Assembly (NCBI GenBank): GCA_022539475.1
Contig: VCMS01000247.1
Location: forward strand, 19,596 to 83,595
Reading direction: 5' to 3'
Source of the DNA: Gracilaria domingensis
Taxonomy: Eukaryota > Rhodophyta > Florideophyceae > Gracilariales > Gracilariaceae
Length of the DNA stretch: 64,000 nt
The notes under the pieces were generated by a model, which saw only the letters and a program-made list of their open reading frames with translations, did no database searches and was not told where the DNA came from. Shown here piece by piece: positions 35,228 to 46,444 of the stretch; the first letter of the stretch is position 1, and every line of letters starts with the position of its first letter. Position numbers and translations under genes: made by a program.

Positions 35228-36089
35228 AGTACGCCTACTGCGACGATGGAAATCAAATTTGACATCCCCCGGAGTTTGCAGTTGCGCTTCGGTTAGCTTT
35301 TTGGACGCCTATGCGCGTAAATGGTCATCACTGGTATGTGATAGCGCTGAGAAAGAAGGGTCCATCACGCTGTCAAGGATATTGTAGGAAGAGGGCCTGT
35401 CGGATGAACTCGATACTGAACTCCATGGTGGGCATAGTCGGACGTAATCATGGCGCAATGGAGCTGGTTCGGGATTTGACACGTTCAAAACTGGATCAAC
35501 GCGTTGTAGAGAGAGCGCGCTTTTTCAAACTGCCCTCTTGCGGGAGTAAGGTCGGCTTAAATCACGTTTAAGAGAGATTTGCAGCCAGCAAAAGTGTGTT
35601 TTACATGGAATCGGAGCAGAATTGCCAAATATGCCAGTGTTTAGGGGTTGCAAATTTATTGCTATCTTGTCCATTTAGGGATCAGACAGTTAACGCAATG
35701 TCCCGTAAGGTGGGAAACAGAATTTTGATAGCAGCGCGCTCTCGCATTTTGGCCGCTGCGCCGGAAATAGTCAACTTGACGCATTGTCCTTCTTTTCCCT
35801 ATAGAAATAAGAGAACATAAAACCTATCGAGGAAGTATCAGACTGCGAAACAGTCTGGTTTCTTCTCAACAATGCTAACAAAGACAGGCTAAAATGGCTC
35901 GAAAAACAACATTCCCACAAATTGGGAAACAATATCTCTTTATCAGGTGACTAGTTTCTAATGAAATCAATGGAATTCGAAACGCATAGCTAATCAAATG
36001 CGAGAAATTGCAAATGAATGGCGGGCTTTGAGGATCTTTAAGATCGAGACAGTTTCTCAGTCAAGCGTAATGAACGCGTATAGTGCATT
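35228..36089. other. Spacer between two pogo-like relics, no gene recognised
   Basis: Two plus frames of 86 and 74 codons (35311-35571, 35596-35820) have no recognisable motif. I could not see terminal inverted repeats or TA duplications delimiting either neighbour. Confidence 0.4.
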
Positions 36090-37356
36090 TCAGCCACTCG
36101 TAGGATGCAGCGCGTACGACGTTCCTATCGCGAACGATTCAAACGGTGGCGCAGCACTGCGCGTCAAGGAGAGAGCTCTCGCAAACAACGCAAATCCGCA
36201 GCCCGCTAGAATATCGTCTTCATCAACCTTTCTTTTCTTCTTCCACCCGTTTGCTTGGCGTTCCTTACGAAGGTTCAAGGCATCCATGACGTTGTAGTTA
36301 GTGTAGTTAACACCACTTTGATTGCTGATGCGAACGGCACCGTTTTCTTTCATGTCTGCGTCCCACAAAAATGACGGCGCTGATTTCTCATAACTGTCCA
36401 TGGCCGCCGTTAATGACGGCTGATTCTCTTTGTCCTCCACAAAATGATGCTCCAAAGTTTCAATCCAGGCATTGCCCTTCTGCGCCACATAAGCACCTGA
36501 ATTGTGAAAACCACTGCGTATTTTCGACATTGTAACAGCTTTGCACTATGGTTGGGTAATGCAGTTTGCGACGTCAAACGCATCAAGAACGGGTTTGAAC
36601 CTGGCGGCTCTATGTATCGCTGCTTGTAGGTGAGATTTAAAAGACGAAAAGACACCGACGTCTAATGGTTGCAAGGAATGGGAATTGAGGAATGGAAGAC
36701 CGATCACGATAGCATTGTTCTGATTCAATGGCCAGAGAGCTTCGATTATAACATGCGAGCTATGACCATCGAGGATGAGTAGAACGTATCCTTCCCGCTT
36801 GAGGTATCGGTTAAGCTCACCCGCATGAGAGACAACGTGCATCAGAGTAACTTGATGCATATTGCCTTTTGTACGTATCATGACTGAAGCAGCCTCGTGG
36901 ACGTAGGTCCCAGTGCTTTACGAACGCTGCGGTGCACTATTTCAGTGAAACATATTCCGTTTTGATTTATAAACCAAATGCGGTAGGGATCCTTAATGTT
37001 GTACGCTCGGTTGCAGAGTTGAGACGCGCGATGTGTTCGGCGACGTGTGCTTTGGACAAGGCCGTGAGTTTGCGATCATCGATGACTTGCACGGATTTAT
37101 GCTTGAGGTTCGGGTGACGACGTGGGAAGTAATACATCCATTTACGTCGTGGTCGACCGCCGTTGAAGAACTTCATGATTTCTACGTGACGTGGATGGTG
37201 CAGCTGTGACACAAAATGTTGAACAAGGTCAAACACAGTTACTCGTGTGAGTAGGGTCTTCATCCTTGCATACTCTTTTATAGCGTTGGTGATCAACTGC
37301 TCCTCACCTTTTGTTAGCACTGTCGGCCGATCTGGAAGCGTGAGGGTTATATCAAT
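36090..37356 (-). pseudogene. Pogo-like transposase relic 2
   Basis: The minus-strand order is: a helix-turn-helix segment (37320-36967: LTKGEEQLITNAIKEYARMK, FFNGGRPRRKWMYYFPRRHP), a degraded region around the first catalytic D, then 36881-36546 with LLILDGHSSHV (second D intact) and LQPLDVGVFSSFKSHLQ (third D intact), then a C-terminal tail (36530-36090) with YNVMDALNLRKERQ and KVDEDDILAG. The tail is recognisably related to relic 1 (DALRIRKESRQ, KDIEDDIVA). Frame changes near 36965, 36890 and 36540 inactivate it. The two relics have the same orientation but differ enough to be separate insertions of one family. Confidence 0.7.
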
Positions 37357-39848
37357 CTTTTCGCGGCAATTCGGTTCTTGTTGGAGGCATCCCTCACCCT
37401 AAAAGAAATATTTGCAATTTTGTGAGGGTATTCTGAGCTCAATTGGAGACAAATTGAGCAAAGTGAATGCATTTGGAGTGCAGCAGTATTTACTGACCTG
37501 TAGTGTCTATTCGACCGATTTCATTGTGCGAAAACGATTATTTCTTGCCCGATTTTGACCGTTCATACACATGTTTTTACGCATTGATTTTGGTAACAAT
37601 CGTTGGTTTTCGTACCAAAAACGCCTGTTTTCGAAGATCTTGCTACACATAGTCGCTTTTATTTGGGACTCTAGATTCTTCATGGATCTACGATGATCCA
37701 TGCCTTCTTTAAGATGATGATAATCTGCTTAAGCTAAGAATTTTTTGTAAGTGCGATAGGTGGTTTTCAAGTCAAAGTCTTCAAAACCGCTGAGAAAATT
37801 GTTCAAAATAATCAAATTTCAATTCAATGTTGATTGATTTTGGCCTTATATGAGGCCATGGTCTAATAGACAGTAGAAACTTCTCGAAATGAGTTCAATC
37901 TGAGGCAAGGTGGAGGAAAATGATTTTGTGTCTCTCGTCAGCACTTTTCAGTCTTGAACACAAGAAGTGCGAGGTGAAGGCACCTCTTATTTGATGCTTG
38001 CGCGCGTTTGAGAGGAGGGCTTTTTAGTGCAGGTGGATGACAGTTGATTGAAGTTGCTTTCGCGAGCCTATGCCCGCAATGGAAGCTAAACTTACCTCAA
38101 CGCAGGTGTTGCTAGAACACTTCTTTCCATTAGGCTGAATTCGTACAAAACGTTAAATCGGTGAACCAACAGCAAGCTAGTGTGCTAGATACATGTGAAC
38201 GTAAGATCTCCGAACTTCATTTGAGACGTACTCTTTGCCTTTCGTCTTCTTTGTTCTGCCAATATCATTACCGCCACTATGCTTCGCACGATATGTAACA
38301 AGATTGGATTCGCACTCTGTAAATCAGGCTTCTGTATAGTTCTTCTACTGTTGCAGCGGTCGCGCTTGGCGTTTCCTGTACCGAGTGGCTTTTCTGAAGT
38401 GAACGGGATGGTCGAATTGTCAAAGATACAGAGGAAGGTAAGTTTAAGTATAGTACCGAACTTCAGGTCAAAACCTGTGGTAGTAACGATTATCGTTATC
38501 ACTGGGGAATCCCTGACCGCTGTAGAACTTCTGGTGGAACTTTTTTGAGGTCTATGATTACGTGAAACGAGAATGGCTGACATGATGTTTGAGATGCCGT
38601 TGGGGCGTGTGTGCCGATGTGACGAATGTCCGACTGAGGAAGAGGTGGTGTACTGTCCCAGAAAACAAGAATGACGAAATGAATGGTATGACTCTCGGTG
38701 CAAATAGACTTGTAAAACGGCTCGCGTTTGCGAGCGGGGAGTCGGAATGGGCGAAGATGCGAGGTTGCACTTTTGCAGCTTCCTGATCGGCATTGCAAAC
38801 ATGCCGCAAGTAGGATGAAGTGCACATCTGCACTGGCGAAAAAGGTATTGAAAGCTAATTGCTACTGCCTCTCTTGCATGGCTGTTTTCGTTACCGCCTC
38901 GCATACTGATTCGGTCCGAAACAGCCGGCACTATGAACTGTTGCCGCCTTCAAGTGATAGCTATAGGCAAGTATCGTACACGGCAAGTGCCAAGCAATTT
39001 GCTCATGTGTGTTACGCTCAGCGACAGGGTTTATATCAGGCACAAGCGAAAAACAGGTCGCCGAGACCAGCCCAAAACTGGAAACAAGCCACTCCCGTCT
39101 TGAATGTTTGGGTCAATCAAGGACTGCAAGAAACGCACACTAAATTTCAATTGTTACCTCACAATCCGTTACATTTCATGATTGCATCATTAGCACGAGG
39201 GGTTTTCTGCAGCTTTCAATAGCAAAGTCCAGCGCCTAGGGGTCTCTCTCTTCACGAAGCTAGCGGATACACAAGCTGGTTACATGACCGAGCACTTGCC
39301 AGCCCGTGAGCAACAATGTTTTCGGCGGCAGCTGCGTTGGCACGCAGAAAACTTGGCTCTGCGCCCTGCTTCCTGCCGTCGAGCGGCTGCGCTCAAAGGC
39401 GATGCTTTCCAACGCCGCGCGCGTCTGCCACTGCCAATCAAAGCACGCGCGCTGACTACCAGTCGTTCACGTATGGACAATGCGCTCTGACTTGGTGCTC
39501 ACGGTGCAGGCGCTTGTTTTGCTTACATCCTCAAACTGGAGAAGCGCCTTTCTTTCTAGCTGGAGGACGTTCATGTTTCTAAAGATCTCTGACAGATGTG
39601 GTTAGTGTGGGTGTGGTCTTGTGCGTAGTATGCAACTCCGTTTTGCTGCGCATGAACCGCATCTCTCACAGCTTGGCACGCTTCGAAGACGAAGTCTCGG
39701 AAACCATCATCGTTGTCCATCTCTCGGTCGTCGCACATGCCCCTGAAGCACCTGTCACACCTCGAGACAAGCTTTGTCCATTCATATTGCCGCCCGCATC
39801 GCGTCCGCACTGTATAAACGAGGACAACGAAACGAAAAGCGAAGAAGC
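37357..39848. other. No gene recognised
   Basis: A 248-codon minus frame (38185-38931) is the longest open stretch here, but it is rich in Ser, Arg, His and Thr without any motif, and three other frames overlap it, so I do not call it a gene. The plus frame at 38728-39222 (164 codons) is likewise anonymous. The GC-rich patch at 39330-39440 is open in several frames. Confidence 0.45.
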
Positions 39849-40487
39849 ATGTTTTCTTTATTTTCATCATCTCTCATACCCCCGTCTCGTTTTAATCAAG
39901 TTGATCAGCACTTTTACAGGGGCGCCTACCCTACGCTCAGAAACATGTTCTTTCTCACCCTTTTGAATCTACGTACAATTTTATCTCTCAAGCTTGGTAA
40001 GTTAGGCCAATCGACTGATCTTGTCTGCTACTGTGCGGATAACAATTTGACACATATCTGGTAACACGTTGAAAAGTACAATGACAACTTTTCGCACGCC
40101 CAGCAGCTGGCAGCACCTCTATTGTCGATTATGATTCATCCAAACAACGATCCGATCTTCATTCATTGCGAAAATGAAGCACACAATACCAAGCTAGTCA
40201 TCATGTGTCTCCGTAGCCTTCGAAATTGGAATCTTCTCATTATCTACCGGAAATTTATCCGACACACCGAGAACAACGATATCTCTTTTGAAGAAAAGAA
40301 TTTTGTACAAGCATTCAACGCCAAAGTCACAATTCCACTCGGCATTCAACCAAGGCTGTGGGAAGGCGCTCCTCACAAAAAGCACCCATCAATTCAGGTA
40401 GAATTGCAGAACGACACAAGTGCCCCATCGGTACCCAGCCCCGACACCAAAGCGTCATTCGAGACAGTATTACCTTCGAACGCATAG
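39849..40487 (+). pseudogene. Oca/Siw14-like (plant and fungi atypical DSP) phosphatase relic
   Basis: From ATG 39849 one frame runs to TAG 40485-40487, with one internal stop (TAA, 40062-40064). The N-terminal part reads PPSRFNQVDQHFYRGAYPTL and LLNLRTILSL, the usual opening of this family (P..F..V...LYRG.YP). Next comes NNLTHIW, stop, HVEKYNDNF, then DPIFIHCENEAHNTKLVIMC and LRSLRNWNLLIIYRKFIRH. The loop reads HCENEAHNT. The family's active enzymes have HCX5R, while the Oca2/4/6 branch has a degenerate loop, so lack of the arginine may be original. The C-terminal tail after VTIPLG is Ser/Pro/Thr-rich. Active family members hydrolyse phosphotyrosine or inositol pyrophosphates. The internal stop makes this copy a probable pseudogene. 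Confidence 0.65.
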
Positions 40488-41236
40488 CGAATAGTCCCGC
40501 GCCAGCGCAGATCGAATCACGCGCTCGTAAGAGTTCACTACAGTCTGCCAGTCGCCGCTTTGGATGTTCTAGAGGTGCATTTTGTCAAGTTCTACCTTTC
40601 GCTAATACGTACATAAACAAAGGCAATGTTGATATGCATGATGTTAATTTGGTTCAGTGTTTACATGTGCAGCCAAGTGATTCTTACCCTACTACAATTT
40701 ATTTCCCAATGTCGGTTTGCCTTTGCACACAGCGGGGTCCAAAAGAAGGGCAGTTGAGAAGGGGAAAGCGCGGTTGTTTGCGTGGCAAAAAGGAATTCAG
40801 CCCAAAAGGAGATGATGCTTGGAGAGCAGCCGGTTGACGCCGAAGTCCCAAAAAACCTGAAAGAAACAGGATACGGTCTATACCAATGAAACATTGGGGT
40901 ATAGTTTTAATTTTCCAAGCGTCTACAATCAATTAGTACGATCGGACATTTGAATAAGATCTTTTGCCCTGTTCTGGAAGTGGTGCCGGCCGAAGAGTGC
41001 AATTGGACGAAGGTGAATGTTTTCCACGTCCTCAATGACGTACATAGTTTCCTCCACAGTTTGAATCGTACTCGATTCAGAGAAGTCGGCTTCGAAAGGC
41101 GTGGTCGGTACTGGTGGTCTGTCGATATCGCAATTTTGTGTTTGTTGCTGCTGTTTTGGTTGAATTGTCGGTTGGGGGCGCCGTTGAATAATATTTGAAG
41201 CCATTGACTTGTCTTGGATTAGAATGAAGTGAGGAA
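40488..41236. other. No gene recognised
   Basis: Short overlapping frames in both directions. The plus frame at 40358-40837 overlaps the phosphatase tail in another register and is basic, without motifs. I see nothing supportable. Confidence 0.5.
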
Positions 41237-42102
41237 TCATCGATTGCTAACGTCCTTCTCCAGCAGACCGTCAATGATTTATCGGAGATCCGGTGGTACA
41301 TCGACACAAGAAGGAATGCGTTGCGGTCGCGCTTCAAGAATGTGACGTCTGGGGGCCTCGTCGGTTTGCTCTTCGGTGTATCCTCCCCTGGCTCTGTTGA
41401 ACGAGTATATACCAGCCACTGCAATGTAAGCAAGCACAAGCACACCCTGATACTGCGTCGTAGGAGGTGCCCGACGGCAGGGTGGCATTTTGGAGAAGCA
41501 CAGGACTCAGGTAGTAAAGAGTGCCAACCAGCGGAACGGGCTGCAACGTGTCGCGGCTCTCATCAATTCGGCGGGCGCAGCAAAAGTCAATGAGCTGGGG
41601 CTTGGACAAATTGGCAATGAAAACATTCTCGAGCTCGACGTCTAGATGAGCAATACTGTTGGAGTGCAGATATTGCAGAGCTTCGAAAATGTTTCGGAGG
41701 CTGCGGCGAATGAGGCGCGGGGGCAAATTGCTCACATCGGCGAACTCGCCAAACATGTCGCCCGTCGTAGCGCAGTCCATGACGAGCGCAAGCGCCAGTT
41801 AAGAAGAAAGGAAGTGGAAGTGGCCGTGAATGCGGATGGAGACGGGGAGCGACATGGTAAAGACCGGTGATTTTTGGGTGGCGGAAGTTGATCTGCAAGG
41901 TGAGCTCTCTCCGAACGGCATCTCGAAGCTTGGAGTGGGGGAGAACTTTGATGGCGAAGTTGTGGGGGATACACACGTGCGAGTGGTGGAACTGCGAGGA
42001 ATGCGTGGCGGATTTGCCGGTGTACAAAACTGTGGCGGTTTCTTCCCCGAGCTGACGCTCGATGATGTAGCCCGGCACGGAGTTTGGAAGTATTTGAGTC
42101 AT
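41237..42102 (-). pseudogene. Ser/Thr protein kinase pseudogene
   Basis: A kinase domain is readable across three frames. From ATG 42102: GYIIERQLGEETATVLY (degenerate glycine loop), FAIKVLPHSKL (VAIK lysine), RRELTLQINFRHPKITGLYH. After a frameshift at about 41790-41850: ALVMDCATTGDMFGEFA (hinge), EALQYLHSNSIAHLDVELEN (catalytic loop, HLD where HRD is usual), PQLIDFCCARRID (DFC for DFG), GTLYYLSPVLL (APE region), SYDAVS. A one-base shift near 41452 leads to GVLVLAYIAVAGIYSFNRA. TAA at 41279-41281 precedes IIDGLLEKDVSNR, the end of the domain. The catalytic aspartates are present, but two frameshifts and a stop rule out function. No GT-AG intron fits the first shift. The domain is complete, so it derives from a real gene. 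Confidence 0.8.
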
Positions 42103-42345
42103 TGGGGGGAGGTGTAGGGGCGGTAGGAAAGGAGACAATTTACCTGCAAGAGATGAAGACGCGTTTCCTACTTTTGGAGCACAGTTACGACCCTTCAAGT
42201 CCGGTAAGTTTACATTGCAACTGAATTGGGGTTCACTTTGCTCAAGCGAAGAAGATTAAGAACAAGCGGTTGTTTTCAGCGTTATTGAAAGAGCTACATC
42301 AGTAGATGTGGACCCATTGATACGATCTGTGTACCAAAGTCTTCC
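42103..42345. other. Upstream region of the kinase relic
   Basis: The minus frame is open upstream of ATG 42102 to about 42198, with a possible donor-like GCAG|GTAAAT near 42145. No further coding evidence was seen. Confidence 0.3.
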
Positions 42346-43714
42346 ATGTGGGGTTGGGACTCTGAACTGAACAGAGCAGAGTACAATTTCAGATTTAGTG
42401 AGAAACGAGAGATATTAATAAGTAATGAGAATGGATCAGTTTCTGTCTGGCCGGAAGCTGAGGAACCTTTCTCTTACAATGACACTGTATTTCTATCATT
42501 TTTGTCCTTCGAGATCTCTAGTGGCTTTTGTAAGGATTCGTCACTCGCTATTGTGGTGTTATACCGCTCTGAATCTTTGTACACTGTTACTTTGGAGAAT
42601 AGAAACCCTTTTTCGACAGACGTTGGCACCCCACCTATGCTACTGGGCCTTGTACCAAACTTCACAGAATCACAAGGAGATACAAAGATTCTTCTCAACG
42701 GTGTTTTTGATGGACTTCGTGATTCCAACATCGTAAGAGTGGGTAGGGTTGCGATTCTTGGAAGTGATGTTGAAAACCTTGAAAATGGAAGCCTTGCGTT
42801 TCTTGCGCCCCCTTTGTAATCAGCACGGAGCAATTAACGTATGAAGTATACGTTGAGGTTTGTTCAGAGCGTTCTTACTCTCTCTGATTGACATAAAATG
42901 GTGCTCCAATTGTTTAAATCGACGCTGCTGATAGCAGCACAAATGACGAAAACGCCTACCTGATGCCTTATGAAGGGCACGGTACCTTCGTTGCTGAATT
43001 ATCCGTGAAAAATGTCAATGCAACATACATTTGGAGTCTGTTCAGCCCTGCACTGTAACTTGGTTTCTCTCGGGAACTCATCCTTCAATGAACAGATATT
43101 TACGTTTCCGCCCGACATGATAAGGCCTAGCGGAACTACGTAAGTCTCGCAGGTCAACGTGACGAACTCCATTGGAATCTCTGACAATTAAAATGATTCA
43201 GTTGTACTCGCCAACCATGTTACAGAGTTCATTCTGCTGAACGTTTTCGAAACCGAAACTTTGCAACGCTCACTGAATACCATAACTTTTATACAAGCAT
43301 CGCTTGTGGTGGAAGTTTGTTGATATCTCGGAGATACTCTTGGAATACATTAATAGAGGCGAACGATTCATAGTTGATGAAAGCATACAGTTCATGACTG
43401 GATCTTGCTCCGCACAAGATGTGACAGGTCATACCAAACTTGGTCTTGGGTTCAATATCGCCCGCAGAGACCTTGAAACCAGTGTCTCTCAGCTGGAACT
43501 GATATCTACGCTAGCGAGTAATCAAGAAATAAGTCGAAGAGACACTATCGATATCTTAGTTGCTCCCTCGGAGTCGGAGGCTATCATCAATGACGGATTG
43601 GACGGAACGCTTATACTCAGCGAAAAAGATCTCCATCTGAACGGGGGTGATTGTTTTGATCCCGATGCTTTATCAGACGAAATCAATCTAACAACAGAGA
43701 CTCAGTATGATTGA
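42346..43714 (+). pseudogene. Possible extracellular IPT/TIG-like protein relic
   Basis: A 157-codon frame (42346-42819) ends with GLVPNFTESQGDTKILLNG, VRVGRVAILGSDVENLENGS and LAFLAPP. That pattern (P-S-G-T, RVG, ENGSL, APP) resembles IPT/TIG folds of extracellular receptors. Broken frames continue with VAELSVKNVNATYIWSL, FTFPPDMIRPSGTT and QVNVTNSIGISDN, then a 136-codon acidic frame at 43304-43714. N-glycosylation-like NxT/S sites are frequent. This could be one long decayed extracellular protein. Family membership is a guess from the motif spacing. Confidence 0.3.
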
Positions 43715-44523
43715 TTTTGTTGCATTGTTGAAGTACTCTTTGCTCTGTTGAGACGCGTGTAACTTTGATTTACATAGAGAACACAGAGTGGAGCAATGGA
43801 GCAGCAATATCGCTAGAACCTTGCTCAATTCCAAGGTCAGAATCTCAACGGCTCACTCGTAGAGCAGCAGAACTGCAATAGGAGTGACGGAATGGAGCAA
43901 GTAAGCACCCGTTTTTCACGTAAGTGCGCTTTGGTTACAACTGGAATGAGACTATGGGAGCGGCACACAACCGAGCCGATTGTTTTTTCCGTGTGCTGGG
44001 AGGCACGAAAGCGGCGGCCCGTACATATGAGATGCATTTTCGTTTGCGCATACTCTCATGTACTTAAAGAGCGGAAGCAAAGATGGTTGTTGTATAGCCA
44101 CCACGTTTCGACTTCTTTCACAACTTCCACGCAGTCTGATACAGTATGTCATACGAAATATTGCGCGCCGCTTTTTCCCTTGTTTTGAATTCTCGCGGCC
44201 CCACCGTCACCCATCTTGGTGACCGCGTTCTCGAGTCACTTCCCGTTGGTCGGACCCAAAGGGTTCTGAGCATACGTTCCGCAACTACAACGCCCCGCTA
44301 TTGCGACTACGGGCAACGCCACGTCTTCGGCTCCTTATCGTGTCGTGCAGGCCACGCCGACCGTCGTCGATGGCTCGTTGCATCAGAAGTATGATGTGCC
44401 CAACCATGTACCCCACGACGAGCATTTTCATTTCAACTCCTCCGTCGGCCTTGCCTTGAATGCCCACGTAGCCTGATGTGAGGCAATATCCATGCAACCG
44501 AGCGCAATAACTCCTTTCATGTT
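43715..44523. other. Upstream sequence of PP2C relic, weak coding
   Basis: Plus-strand frames at 44146-44394 and around 44310-44480 (HDEHFHFNSSVGLALNAHVA, then a stop) may be the N-terminal part of the PP2C relic, whose family carries a DGHGG motif at the equivalent position. The motif itself is not preserved. The remainder is unassigned. Confidence 0.3.
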
Positions 44524-45078
44524 TTGAATCGTCTCGGTACGTTCAACTATAACTCTGCCAACACCTGTCACGACGTCGCCCTGAGATTTGTCTTTGCCGC
44601 CACTGCAGAGCTGATCAACACTCAGCCGGCTGCCTATGCCGCTATAACCACCGCCTCTGTTGTTCTTTTGGACCAAGATAGATCGACAAGTGCCAACATC
44701 GGGGCGTCAAACGTTCTGTTGCGCTCTCTGGTACAGGCCAAGCTCGTTGCTTTTTGCCACATGCCCAGCAAGCTCCATGGAAAGCAAGGCATGCCCTAGT
44801 GCGAACCATGCCTATCTAAATACTACGTGTGCGACAACAACGACATACCGATTAACATGATTTACATCACCCGCGCCTTCGGTGATCTAGTTTTGCGCGC
44901 CATCGGAGTAGTCCCGTTGTTGCAGAACTCTTTATACGTCATCAAAGATGGCGATTTCGATCTTGTAGGCACGGGTGGGATGTGGGATGCACATGGCTCT
45001 GTTACGCCGCAAGCAGCGCTTGATGTGGTCTCAATATGTAAGTCTTTGAACGAATGTGTGGATTTAGACGACTCGTAA
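44524..45078 (+). pseudogene. PP2C-type protein phosphatase pseudogene
   Basis: Metal-dependent Ser/Thr phosphatase relic. From 44524 one frame reads AAITTASVVLLDQDRSTSAN and IGASNVLLRS, which corresponds to the PP2C block GSTA.V.L......ANVGDSRAVL with GD replaced by GA. It stops near 44798. After a one-base shift the frame from 44827 reads MIYITRAFGDLVLR (family SRAFGD), GVVP, VIKDGDFDLVGTGGMWDAHG (family D.FL.LATDGLWD, with the metal-binding aspartate of TDG lost) and AALDVVSICKSL. Loss of the metal-ligand residues and a frame break show it is non-functional. It lies 2.4 kb from the kinase relic. Confidence 0.65.
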
Positions 45079-46227
45079 GATCATAACGGTTTCTACCAGC
45101 CACGTTTCGAGTCCTAGAAAAAGTCTCACTGCTTATTCCTCCAGATATGTGCTTCAATCCAGATGCAAGAATTGTAGATTCGAATCTCCCAGCTCGAGAT
45201 TTCAGGTGCATTTCATGGTGAATGACAGAAATTGGTTTAGAAATAGCTTCATGAAGCATGCATAAGACGTCGGCTTCGAAGAAGAGCGAGATGGCACCGT
45301 CGTAGAGAGATGTGTGCGATCAGATGAAGAAGTAAGGTGCGGCAAAAGCCCCTTGGACAGGACGACGTGGAAGTAGAGTGGCGCACCGTGTTGAGGAATA
45401 CTCAAAGGGCAGTACTTCGATGCCACTCATGGTTTGAAGCTAAAGCGTCAAAAGGGGCATACAACTCGTAGACGCTTCTTTTCGCTGAAGGCAGCCATTC
45501 TGTGCGCGTTGCTGGTACTGGTGAATAAGGCCGGCATGATGCTGCGGTCATTTGCAGCGCAGGTGCAGCTAATGTTTTTGAAGAGTCTTCCGGACATCAG
45601 CTGGCTAGTGCGAGAAAGAAAGTGGGCAAAATTTGTGGTAGTGGTAATGAGGAAGCAGGTTGTAATGCGTAATTCTAGGCGCAATCGTGGACGAGACCAT
45701 GAGCGAAAATTGTGAGTATAAAGATCGATTTGGCTGTTTCCAGGCGATTGTCTACTTGTTTCAGTGCTGGAAAGAGGTACAGAAGCTGAAGAAGGACCAC
45801 TCGGAGCGGTCTGTGGAGCATTTGAATGGCAGATTTCATTGCAAGATAGAGCAATTGCGCGCGGACTGATGAATGATGATCGGAAATGTGGTGGTTCTGA
45901 TGCACAAGATGGGGAGCTAGTTGAGCATAGACGCGACTACGCAGCACAGAAACCTGCTGCGGATGACCGAGAGCGCAAAGTTTGGAGGAAGCACGCTGCT
46001 GTGCATGGCAGCGCTCAGGTATATCGAGCAACTGGATCGGGAACGGGCGCATGGTAATAGACTTGCGCACCACAAGAGTGTTGGCGTGCGCAAGCGCGTC
46101 CAACAAGGGGATAAGCAGCTGGGGCAACGGGTACGCAGGTGCGTGATGCTGCAGCGCGAGGGGGGTGGACGAGGAGGGCTGGCTCTGCTATGAAACTGCG
46201 TGGATGGACGAGGACGAGCAACACACA
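45079..46227. other. No gene recognised
   Basis: Frames at 45434-45715 (plus, hydrophobic then basic) and 45675-46127 (minus, 150 codons, leucine- and histidine-rich) overlap and have no recognisable motif. Confidence 0.45.
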
Positions 46228-46318
46228 GAGTGCGTATGGAGCGGGCAAGGTGAACAGTAAGTTGAGTGCATATGGAGCGCGAAGTAAGAGCAATAAATTG
46301 AGTGCATATGGAGCGCAG
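46228..46318 (+). repeat. 36-bp tandem repeat, 2.5 copies
   Basis: GAGTGC(G/A)TATGGAGCG starts at 46228, 46264 and 46300, an exact 36-base period. In the plus frame it reads a 12-residue repeat centred on LSAYGA. The same region also contains two hairpins immediately downstream. Confidence 0.8.
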
Positions 46319-46350
46319 TCTTCACTGCATTGGCTATCCGTGAGGGGACC

Positions 46351-46444
46351 CCTCCATATGGGGCATGGAGAGATGCCCATATGGAGGACACAATGATTCC
46401 CCGCTGAGTGCAGATGGATTGCCACTGTGTCAATCTGCACTCAG
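46351..46444. repeat. Two adjacent hairpins
   Basis: The first has arms at 46351-46366 (CCTCCATATGGGGCAT) and 46373-46387 (ATGCCCATATGGAGG) with a 6-base loop. The second has arms at 46404-46415 (CTGAGTGCAGAT) and 46433-46444 (ATCTGCACTCAG) with a 17-base loop. The CATATGGAG word is shared with the tandem repeat just upstream, so both may be pieces of one repetitive unit. Confidence 0.6.

Noticed and set aside
36090-36300. Plus-strand frame of 99 codons
   Set aside because: It is antisense to the C-terminal tail of pogo-like relic 2 and has no motif.
38185-38931. 248-codon minus-strand frame
   Set aside because: No motif, skewed Ser/Arg/His/Thr composition and several other open frames over the same bases. 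I could not support a gene.
41790-41870. Intron explaining the first frame change in the kinase relic
   Set aside because: The minus strand between the two conserved segments has no suitable AG acceptor and contains an in-frame stop, so a frameshift is the simpler reading.
45165-45200. Possible tRNA T-arm (ATTCGAATCTCC)
   Set aside because: No acceptor stem, D-arm or anticodon arm could be fitted around it.
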